Assembly (NCBI RefSeq): GCF_006543045.1
Contig: NZ_RBZW01000019.1
Coordinates: 1 to 64,000, forward strand
From: Salinadaptatus halalkaliphilus
GTDB lineage: Archaea > Halobacteriota > Halobacteria > Halobacteriales > Natrialbaceae
Direction: 5' to 3'
Length of the DNA stretch: 64,000 nucleotides
The notes below the pieces were generated by a model. It saw nothing but the letters and a program-made list of their open reading frames with translations, had not been told where the DNA came from and did no database searches. Position numbers and translations under genes: made by a program. Shown here one piece after another: positions 1-6,510 of the stretch (position 1 is its first letter; every line of letters begins with the position of its first letter).

Positions 1-460
1 CAGCAGAGTCGGGGGTATCGTCTTGCTCGCTTTGAGCAGTCGGCACAGACACACGCTTCGAGCATGTGCGTTCACCGACTACCCTTTCGGATACTGCCTC
101 GTTACGTGGGCGGACAGGCCGCCTCCGAAGGACGGTTCGGAATCCGCTCCGTTCCGACCAATTCCTACATCAGTGTAGGGCGGCCTGTCACTTAAACGCA
201 ACCGTTGGAAACTCGGGGAAGGCGTTTGAATGGCGGTACGTTTCCCAGGGTGACGGCGCGTATCCACGCCGTGAACGACGTGGTATTGCGCCTGTTCAGC
301 CTATAAACACTGGGTCGGATGGTGGCGAAATCGTCTCCGATCACCTGCTGTCGCCACGAAGAGAGTCGTCGCCGAGCGAGTACAACTGGACCAATGGTGT
401 GGCCCATCGAGAGTCGCCCGAGTGCAGATCACGACGCACCCGACCGACTCGACGGACTCG
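1..460. other. No gene recognised
   Basis: No open frame in this stretch shows haloarchaeal coding character (acidic composition, G/C at third positions) or a familiar motif. The short open frames are arginine- and serine-rich, as expected for antisense frames of high-GC DNA. It lies downstream of the 3' end of the TumE-TumA gene. Confidence 0.5.
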
Positions 461-1150
461 TCAATCGGCACTGGCAGCAGCGTCGGTATCGACGTCGTCG
501 TCCACGAGTGGATACTCGATGTGCATCTCGATGCGCTCGTAAGGGACGATCGGGATCGTCGCGCCGCCACGGCCGCCGTCTTCGAACGCAACGACCTCGA
601 GCATCTCGAGTCGCTGGAGATCCGCGTGGACGTCGGAGACGTCCCGATCGACGAGACGAGCTGCCTCGCGGATGCTCGACGGTTCCGTCTCGACGATCGC
701 CTGGATGAGTTCGAGCCGCAGCGGTGAGAGGTGCTCGTGGAGGTCGTCGTAACTGCCAAACTGCAAGACGGATCGCCCGTCGAGGTGGTCGGGCATCGAC
801 TCGCCGATATCGTCCGGCGAGTCAGCACTGTCGATCGCCCGAGCGACCTCGAGTGCGTCCTCGCGAGCCGATTCGCGGTCGCCGACGGTGATGTGGAGTG
901 TGGATGGCATGGGTGTGTGGGTTGTGTGGATGGCCAGCGACGGTTCAGACGGGCGTTCTGGCCCGTCAGCGTTCTCGAGTTCGCCCCAGTAGACATCCGC
1001 TTCGGCGTCGAACTCCACCAACAATGGCCCGACGCCGGGGAAGTCGATGGTCGTCTCGCCGGTAGCAGTGTGCTTCTCGTGCCCGTTCGTCGCTTCGTGA
1101 GCGTTATCGTACCGGAGCAGTGTCAGTCCCTCGAGCGTGCCGATATGCAT
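461..1150 (-). CDS. TumE-like toxin joined in frame to TumA-like antitoxin/regulator
   Basis: Residues 1-62 from the ATG at 1150 match the TumE toxin family (LRYDNAHE, HEKHTATGE and IDFPG motifs). From residue 81 (ATG at 908-910) the protein matches TumA, the HVO_A0114-type winged-helix antitoxin: MPSTLHITVGD start, HTH around SPLRLELIQAIVETEPSSIR, then RLVDRDVSDVHADLQRLE. The two are normally separate adjacent genes, but no stop codon separates them here, so one polypeptide could be made; the internal ATG could also give free antitoxin. TumE-like residues continue upstream of 1150 in the same frame (IEKVNVGYATDVETYPSGVRY) to about 1255 without an ATG, GTG or TTG, so the 5' end is either truncated, started unconventionally or frameshifted. 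Two palindromic operators lie just upstream, as expected for autoregulation. Family assignment is good; fusion and start are uncertain. Confidence 0.7.
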   Translation of the reverse strand: MHIGTLEGLTLLRYDNAHEATNGHEKHTATGETTIDFPGVGPLLVEFDAEADVYWGELENADGPERPSEPSLAIHTTHTPMPSTLHITVGDRESAREDALEVARAIDSADSPDDIGESMPDHLDGRSVLQFGSYDDLHEHLSPLRLELIQAIVETEPSSIREAARLVDRDVSDVHADLQRLEMLEVVAFEDGGRGGATIPIVPYERIEMHIEYPLVDDDVDTDAAASAD

Positions 1151-1274
1151 CGAGTACCGGACACCGGACGGATAGGTCTCGACGTCGGTTGCGTAGCCGA
1201 CGTTGACTTTCTCGATGAGACCTTGTTCGAGGTATCGGTGTTCATAGATGACTGTGTATCCGGCGATCCCTATT

Positions 1275-1321
1275 TGTTGGTATTGCGCCCAACAGCATAC
1301 GTGTTGGTGGAATACCCAACA
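1275..1321. promoter_or_regulatory. Twin palindromic operators upstream of tumEA
   Basis: Two copies of TGTTGG-N8-CCAACA occupy 1275-1294 and 1302-1321. They are 27 bp apart start to start, with identical arms and different spacers. They sit upstream of the minus-strand TumE-TumA reading frame, where an autoregulating TumA winged-helix dimer would bind. The arms and spacing are seen directly; the ligand is inferred. Confidence 0.65.
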
Positions 1322-1478
1322 TAGCCCAGTCTCTGTACGGCCTCGACGTACGCGAATCGTTCACTTTGTAGAACTCACAAAATTGGTTCGTTTGGCTTCC
1401 AACTGTCTCCCGAACACGATCGGCGAGTTCGACAGTCTGGTTACAAGAGCCTCGAGTTCCCCACGGAGACACGTCCCG

Positions 1479-1865
1479 TCACTCGTCGTCCACCGCGTCG
1501 TCGCCACGCACTCGATCGAACGCCGCCGGCTCGGGACCGAGACACGTCGTCGTGCCGAGTCCCCGACGGAGTACCGCTCGAATCTCGTCGTCGCTCGCCG
1601 CGTCGGGCACCGTCTGCTTGGCGGCCTCGACCGCCGTCCGAATTGCCTCGAGATGAACCACGAGTTCGCTGTGCTCGCCCTCGATCGCGCCCGTCGTTTT
1701 GAGATCCGTCACCGACGCCGCCGCGATCCGGTCGATCGCCTCGAGTCGCGCTGCATACCCCAGGCCACCGTCCGGCTGCATCTCCATCGCAGTGTGGTCG
1801 TCGCCTCGAGACGCCTCGTCTGCGCTGTCGGGAGGTTCGTGATCCCGTAACTCATCGGTTGGCAT
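1479..1865 (-). CDS. Hypothetical acidic haloarchaeal protein, 128 aa
   Basis: The start at 1865 (MPTDELRDHEPP) is chosen because codons further upstream are not acidic and read into the promoter region. The product is acidic and predicted helical in its middle (ARLEAIDRIAAASVTDLKTTGAIEGEHSELVVHLEAIRTAVEAAK as an amphipathic stretch), with no signal peptide, membrane segment or cysteines. No family is recognised. It is transcribed divergently from the wHTH gene at 2080, sharing the AT-rich intergenic region at about 1985-2040. Confidence 0.5.
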   Translation of the reverse strand: MPTDELRDHEPPDSADEASRGDDHTAMEMQPDGGLGYAARLEAIDRIAAASVTDLKTTGAIEGEHSELVVHLEAIRTAVEAAKQTVPDAASDDEIRAVLRRGLGTTTCLGPEPAAFDRVRGDDAVDDE

Positions 1866-1974
1866 GGCTTCCGTCGTGTGGGTACGGGAGTTTCCCGCGG
1901 AGTTGGTGTTTCCAGCACCGAGCCGCAATTTCTGGTCTCGGAGAGCCAAATCGGCGTATAGCGTCCCTGAAAAT

Positions 1975-2045
1975 AGAGGCCCTCTACAGACACTTAAATA
2001 TTAGTTTATATACTCCATTTTTGAGATATATACCTTAAGAAGCGG
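1975..2045. promoter_or_regulatory. AT-rich divergent promoter region
   Basis: An AT-rich island with TTAAATATTAGTTTATATA at about 1994-2012 and GATATATACC at about 2025-2034 separates the divergent genes starting at 1865 (minus) and 2080 (plus). It stands out against the GC-rich surroundings and offers TATA-like elements in both directions. Exact start sites cannot be fixed from sequence. Confidence 0.5.
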
Positions 2046-2079
2046 TCGATCCGGTGCAGTTAATCACGAATCCGCCGAC

Positions 2080-2397
2080 GTGCGGGGTATGCGGGCCCGT
2101 GTCTCTTGGATGAACGAGGCTGACGACGCTATCCTCGAGTACTTACAGGAACTCGAGACCGAGACGGGCCATCGAATATCGCTTCCACCAACTGCTGTCT
2201 GGTACAACCTTGTCGAGGAGCTCGGTGTACTCGATCGAAGTCAGAATACGATTTCTCGCCGGATGAACGTGCTTTCAGATGCGTCTCTACTCGAAAAAAC
2301 GAGTGACAAACGTGGCTACTACCGGATTACCGATCGCGGACTCGCGTATCTCGAGGGAGAGATAGACGCGAGTGACCTCGAGCGAACCGACGACTGA
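2080..2397 (+). CDS. PhiH1-repressor-like winged-helix regulator, 105 aa
   Basis: This small cytoplasmic DNA-binding protein resembles the haloarchaeal phage phiH1 repressor family. The pattern is a WMNEADDAILEYL start, an HTH around SQNTISRRMNVLSDASLLEK, and a wing/C-terminus YYRITDRGLAYLEGEIDASDL. The length of about 105 residues is usual for the family. ATG at 2080 is used; ATGs at 2089 and 2110 are alternatives. Its TGA stop (2395-2397) is also the first three bases of a palindromic repeat. It stands between two toxin-antitoxin loci, which suits an accessory or prophage-derived origin. The target is unknown. Confidence 0.7.
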   Translation: MRGMRARVSWMNEADDAILEYLQELETETGHRISLPPTAVWYNLVEELGVLDRSQNTISRRMNVLSDASLLEKTSDKRGYYRITDRGLAYLEGEIDASDLERTDD

Positions 2398-2477
2398 TAC
2401 GGATTGCTGTACCGATGTACCGGCCAACCGCGACCCGGGCGGCGGTTGCGCCGGCAATGACGTACAGTAAACCGTAT
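2397..2477 (+). repeat. 81-bp palindromic repeat, family 1 copy A
   Basis: It begins ATACGGATTGCTGTACC and ends GTACAGTAAACCGTAT, with inner arms ending AACCGC and GCGGTT around a short GC-rich loop. The preceding gene's TGA overlaps its first base. Related copies lie at 17511, 41859, 55510 and 57421. Confidence 0.85.
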
Positions 2478-2615
2478 GAGGTCCTCGAGCGTGCACCCGG
2501 TATCCGAGGCCAGCCGGCGAATGGGTGGGCAACCGTTCGAACCGATGCCAGGGTACGCTCCAGAGCGTCACGAGATCGACTCGAGGAACCGCGACGCTCA
2601 AGTGAGTAATGCACG

Positions 2616-2627
2616 TACATGCATGTA
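2616..2627. promoter_or_regulatory. Perfect palindrome over the vapB start
   Basis: TACATGCATGTA is a perfect 12-bp palindrome whose last base is the A of the vapB ATG. A site covering the translation start fits autorepression by the antitoxin; function is inferred from position only. Confidence 0.5.
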
Positions 2628-2851
2628 TGGCGACGACGATTAGTCTCACCGAAAAGGCCTACGAGAGCCTGAAAGCACTCAAGCGGGAGGACGAGAGCTT
2701 CAGCGACGTCGTACAGCGCCTCTCGGGTGCGCACGAGGACAAGATGAAGTGGTTCGGCTCGTGGGCTGATGTCGACCTACGGAACGCCGTCGACGACTAC
2801 CGTGACGAGTACGACCGCGACCTCGAGAAACGGCTGACTGAACGGTCTTGA
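2627..2851 (+). CDS. vapB: VapB-type antitoxin, 74 aa
   Basis: The protein (MATTISLTEKAYESLKALKR, then DESFSDVVQRLSG) matches the archaeal VapB/DUF217 antitoxin family, which neutralises a cognate PIN-domain RNase and usually represses its own operon. The ATG at 2627 is chosen over 2609 because the family begins directly with the T-I-S-L-T strand. The C-terminus (WADVDLRNAVDDYRDEYDRDLEKRL) is the usual toxin-binding helix. Its end overlaps the beginning of the PIN reading frame, implying translational coupling. Confidence 0.75.
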   Translation: MATTISLTEKAYESLKALKREDESFSDVVQRLSGAHEDKMKWFGSWADVDLRNAVDDYRDEYDRDLEKRLTERS

Positions 2852-3230
2852 TACGAATATTTTGATTGACTACTTAGAGGGAAAAGCGTACGTCGGCGAG
2901 TTTATCCAATCGCACGCGAGCGAGCCACTGTTCGCACCGACCCCGGCGTTGCACGAGACGGTTATCGGTGCGGTTCGAACTCGTGGCGACGACGGACTCG
3001 AGCAAGCACGGTCCGATCTTGGTTGGGTCGAACCCGTTTCGTTGACCGTCGACGGCGCTGCAGAAGCCGCCCGAATCGACAGCGAACTTCACAGCGCCGG
3101 TGAACCGATCGGACCGCTCGACACGCTCATCGCGGGAGTTGTTCGTGAGGCCGGTGGGACTGTCGTCACGCGAGACGAGCATTTCGAGCGCGTCGACGAC
3201 CTAGATGTGGCGTTGATCGGGAGTAGATAA
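2838..3230 (+). CDS. vapC: VapC-type PIN-domain toxin, non-AUG or damaged start
   Basis: This is a PIN-domain ribonuclease: LDTNILIDYLEG holds the first catalytic aspartate (codon 2850-2852), LHETVIG the middle glutamate and TRDEHFERV the C-terminal acidic residue, with PLDTLIAGVV before it. The first usable TTG (2862) would remove the first catalytic aspartate, and there is no ATG, GTG or TTG between the upstream in-frame stop (2835-2837) and that residue. The only near-cognate codon is CTG at 2838, within the vapB 3' end, so the listed start is tentative. Either a coupled CTG start is used or the start codon was lost by mutation. Confidence 0.65.
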   Translation: MNGLDTNILIDYLEGKAYVGEFIQSHASEPLFAPTPALHETVIGAVRTRGDDGLEQARSDLGWVEPVSLTVDGAAEAARIDSELHSAGEPIGPLDTLIAGVVREAGGTVVTRDEHFERVDDLDVALIGSR

Positions 3231-3672
3231 TCGTAGGTGAGATAACTACTATGGAGTTGTCTCGCGCGTACGTGAACCCTCTCGAGATCACGGCCCGTGG
3301 CATTCGCCTTGCGATTCTGTAAACCCCTGCTCGGAAGCCGGAACCCAAAGACGGCGAACGGAATGACAAGAGACGCGTGGTCGAAAGGCGGATGGTTAAC
3401 GGTACGTCGCCCTGGTACCCCTACCCACTACGGCGGGGAAGGCGAAACGCGGGAGAGCAGGGCGGTACCCCATCCGTCCCCGCCGCTTCGGCGTTGGTAA
3501 TGAGTACTTATTAACTTGTTCAATCATAAACGTGCATAGCCAATATTTTGAAATGTATTGTGGAAATACTGTCTTTATATTCTAAGTTTGAAATTCCATA
3601 CGGTCGCCTATCCGTTACAGAACGACCGCGATCGGGTGAGCCGAATGCCGGCTCGGAGAGAGAGGTCGCTTC
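3231..3672. other. Intergenic, no gene recognised
   Basis: The region lies between the end of vapC and the 3' end of the surface-protein gene. It contains two GGTACCCC motifs (about 3412 and 3470) and an AT-rich stretch at about 3500-3605. No coding frame with haloarchaeal character is visible. Confidence 0.5.
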
Positions 3673-6120
3673 CTACTGTCGTCGGAGCGCAATCATCGCG
3701 GCGGCAAGCAGTGCGACGACTGCGACGGCGACGCCGAAACCGGGCACGCTGTCGTCGCCCGTGGCTGGGTCGTCCGTGCCGTCGTCGGTCTCGACTGGCT
3801 CGTCGTCGGTCTCCTCGGGTTCGTCGTCGGTCTCTTCGGGCTCGTCATCTGTCTCGTCCGCGTCGTCGTCCTCGAGTGCGTCGACGAAGATGCCGTCGGC
3901 ATCGCCGATCGTGCTGCCTCCAGCACGGAACTCGAGGGTGGCGTTCTCGTCGACCTCGCGGTCGCTCAGATCGATCTCGTTGGATTCGAAGACGCCGTCG
4001 GCGTCGATCGCTGCGTCTGCGGTGTGCAGGAAGGTGTTGTCGGCGCCCGAGACGTGGCCGATGCGGACGTCGGCGGTCGTGCCGGGTGCGACGTTGGTTT
4101 CGCCCGTGACGACGATCTCGCCGGCCTCGAGCTGGACGGTCTCGTCCGCGTCGAGGTTGTCGAAGCTCACGGCGGGGTCGACGATGGTGACGTCGGTGCT
4201 GACGGCCTCGTCGGAGTCGGCGTCGAAGTACGGGTAGGCCGCCTCGGCGTCGCCGTCGGCACCGCCGTCGAAGGCACCGTCGCCGAAGGCGTAGCGCTCG
4301 TCGTCGTCGGTCTCGTACTCGAGGGTGGCGGTGAACTCCATGCCGTCCTCGAGGCTGCCGTCGAAGGCGCTACTGGAGCTGGTGTCGGCGACGACGTAGA
4401 GAGCGCCGGTGTCGGTGTCGACGAACACGTAGACGTCGTCGTCATCGGCATTCTCGAGCACCAGCGTGGTCGGATCCTGGTTGCCCGTCGCGTCGTCGGC
4501 CTCGACCTCGAAGGAGATGCCTTCGCCGTCGTTTTCGGTCAGTTCGTACAGCGAGTCGGCCGCGAAGCCGTCCTCGAGAGCGTCCCAGTCACCCTCCTGG
4601 GCGAGCAGGGCGCCGGTGAGACCGCCGGTTTCGGCTGCGACGATCAGCTGATCGTCTGCGGCGATCTCGGTGCGTTCGGTAGCGATCTCGCGGAGTTCGT
4701 CGAGTTCGTGTTCGTCGGCGTCGTCGGACGGTGCGGTGGAGGTGGTCACGGACTCGATCGTCGGCGTCGTCAGATCGAGCGTGGCCAGTGCGAGCTCGTC
4801 GTCGAGCTCGGAGTCGCCGTCGGCGTCGACGATGAAGTTCTCGTTGCCGTTGACGGCGACGTTGTAGTCAGCGGCCTGAAGCGGTCGCGTGAGCTGTTCG
4901 TCCGGCTCGTCGCCGTCGCTCAGGAGGTCCAGTTCCTCGAGGTATTCGCTGAACCCGCCCTCGAGTGCGTTACTCGAGTCGACCGCATCGTCGTAGAAGG
5001 CGGCCTGTTCGACTTCGTCGCCGCCGTCGTGGACGAGGCTCTGGACGATGTCGTCCTCGCTGTGGAAGACGTCCTCGGTGGCCGTGTTGGGCGCGCCTGC
5101 GGTCCGGGTGTTGACCTGGACGGTCACGTCGCCGGAGTCGCTGTCGTCCTCGACGTAGAGGATGTCGACGTAGCCGGCGTCCTCGTCGCCGAACTGGACG
5201 TAGGCGTCGTCGGTGTCCTCGAGGTCGATGGTGAACTCGACGACATCACCGGCGGACTGCGTGTAGACGCTCTGGTCGAACTCGGCGTCGAGATCTTCGG
5301 CACCGACCTCGACGGAGACGCTGTCGGCGGCATCACTGTCGACGACCTCGAACTCGAGGTCGTACTCGCCGTCGTCGATGTCGGTGAAGTTCAGCGCGTG
5401 TTCGCGGTCGTCGAGGTCGACGAGGACGATCGTCTCGTCGGCGTCGTCTTCGTCCTCGTCGTAGACGCCCGCGTTGAACTCGCCGTAGGTCGCGCCGACG
5501 TCAAGTTCGTCGGCGTCTTGGGTGGTGATCTCGTCGTACTCGCCGTCGTCGCTGAAGATGCCAAACAGCTCCTCGTCGTCGAGATCGCCGTCGGCGCTGA
5601 CGTTCAGCGAGTACGTGCCGCGGTTGGAGTCGATATCGAGGTCCGTGAAGGCGTCCTGACCGCCGTCGGTGACGGCCTCATCTTCGAGTTCGACGGTGAG
5701 ATCCTGTGTGACGACCTCGAAGGTGTCGCTCGTGGCGACGGTACTGGTATCGATACCGGGCCCCTCGAGGAAGTAGTTACCGTCCTCGAGATCCGCCGTT
5801 TCGATTTCGATGTCGCCGTTCTCCGGGTTCAGTTCGCTGACGAAACTCGTCCCATCGACCTCGCCACCGCTCGTGTCGGTGACCTCGCGGAGGTCGTAGA
5901 CTTCGTCGTCGTCGATACCGCCATCACTGCCGCCCGATGCAACTACCGTCTGGCCCTGAAAGACCAGGGTTCTGTCCTCGCCGTCGACCGTGTAGGAGAC
6001 CTCGTCGCTCGCTGTCGCCCCACCCGCAAACGCTGCGGACATGGCAACGACGGAACAGACCATCATCGCGGCCAGGACGAGTGCACGTCCCGTCTCGCGA
6101 TACGTTCGTTCGTGTGTCAT
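3673..6120 (-). CDS. BGTF/S-layer-type surface glycoprotein with PGF-CTERM anchor, 815 aa
   Basis: A secreted cell-surface protein. The N-terminus (MTHERTYRETGRALVLAA, then AMSAAFAGGATASDEV) is the haloarchaeal surface-glycoprotein signal peptide. The mature part is a long, extremely Asp/Glu-rich beta-type ectodomain (YTVDGEDRTLVFQGQTVV start, VQVNTRTAGAPN, LVHDGGDEVEQAAF) of the BGTF/major surface glycoprotein group. The tail is a spacer of four seven-residue DDEPEET-type repeats (the last DDEPVET) followed by PGFGVAVAVVALLAAAMIALRR. That is a PGF-CTERM signal, known to be processed by archaeosortase ArtA. It probably contributes to the S-layer or a surface coat. It has a close paralog directly upstream at 6511-8823, with long identical segments such as GGFSEYLEELDLLSDGDEP, indicating duplication. 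Confidence 0.85.
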   Translation of the reverse strand: MTHERTYRETGRALVLAAMMVCSVVAMSAAFAGGATASDEVSYTVDGEDRTLVFQGQTVVASGGSDGGIDDDEVYDLREVTDTSGGEVDGTSFVSELNPENGDIEIETADLEDGNYFLEGPGIDTSTVATSDTFEVVTQDLTVELEDEAVTDGGQDAFTDLDIDSNRGTYSLNVSADGDLDDEELFGIFSDDGEYDEITTQDADELDVGATYGEFNAGVYDEDEDDADETIVLVDLDDREHALNFTDIDDGEYDLEFEVVDSDAADSVSVEVGAEDLDAEFDQSVYTQSAGDVVEFTIDLEDTDDAYVQFGDEDAGYVDILYVEDDSDSGDVTVQVNTRTAGAPNTATEDVFHSEDDIVQSLVHDGGDEVEQAAFYDDAVDSSNALEGGFSEYLEELDLLSDGDEPDEQLTRPLQAADYNVAVNGNENFIVDADGDSELDDELALATLDLTTPTIESVTTSTAPSDDADEHELDELREIATERTEIAADDQLIVAAETGGLTGALLAQEGDWDALEDGFAADSLYELTENDGEGISFEVEADDATGNQDPTTLVLENADDDDVYVFVDTDTGALYVVADTSSSSAFDGSLEDGMEFTATLEYETDDDERYAFGDGAFDGGADGDAEAAYPYFDADSDEAVSTDVTIVDPAVSFDNLDADETVQLEAGEIVVTGETNVAPGTTADVRIGHVSGADNTFLHTADAAIDADGVFESNEIDLSDREVDENATLEFRAGGSTIGDADGIFVDALEDDDADETDDEPEETDDEPEETDDEPVETDDGTDDPATGDDSVPGFGVAVAVVALLAAAMIALRRQ

Positions 6121-6254
6121 TGTATGGTGTTAGTGTCGTGTTTCGATTGGTTGGCGGACTGTACTACGGGGGTAAGTCCCGGTTACGCCCGACTGGCTCC
6201 GCGCCAGCCGGCGTCGATCGTCCGGGTAGGGGTACCCCTCGCTTTCCCCCTCCT

Positions 6255-6271
6255 CGGCATAAGCCTTCTGT
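6255..6271 (-). promoter_or_regulatory. Conserved promoter element, surface gene 1
   Basis: On the minus strand this reads ACAGAAGGCTTATGCCG. It matches 16 of 17 bases of the element at 8949-8965 upstream of the paralog, at a similar distance from the start codon (about 135 nt). GGCTTATGCC is the probable TATA/BRE region, giving a leader of about 110 nt. Downstream of it both genes have a GGGGTACC or GGGGTACCT motif. Confidence 0.55.
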
Positions 6272-6510
6272 GTTTTAGTCATTCTTCTTACAATGAATGT
6301 TCAGATATAGCACGAGTAAGGATGGCATAACTAGATCTCCTATCCACCATATTCGGCCTCCAGAATATTCACTGCGGGAATAATTTGTCTATTTTCAATA
6401 ACAAATCAGAAAGCATTTGACCGCTCACTGAGGGAGCGCTCGAGCCACCAGGCTGTGGTGCTCCAACTCGAGGGATCGACGGTCACGTCCTGGGAGCCGA
6501 ACAGACCGTC
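6272..6510. other. AT-rich region between surface-protein genes
   Basis: Bases 6285-6420 are markedly AT-rich (for example ATTATTCTTCTTACAATG-like runs and TTTGTCTATTTTCAATAAC). They lie upstream of the conserved promoter of the gene at 6120 and downstream of the paralog ending at 6511. No gene is visible; it may hold activator sites. Confidence 0.4.

Noticed and set aside
4024-6330. Long plus-strand open frame opposite the surface-protein gene (also 6775-8826)
   Set aside because: It is the mirror of Asp-rich GAC/GAG codons (Val/Leu/Gly-rich antisense product), lacks any family motif, and the minus-strand gene has signal and anchor sequences.
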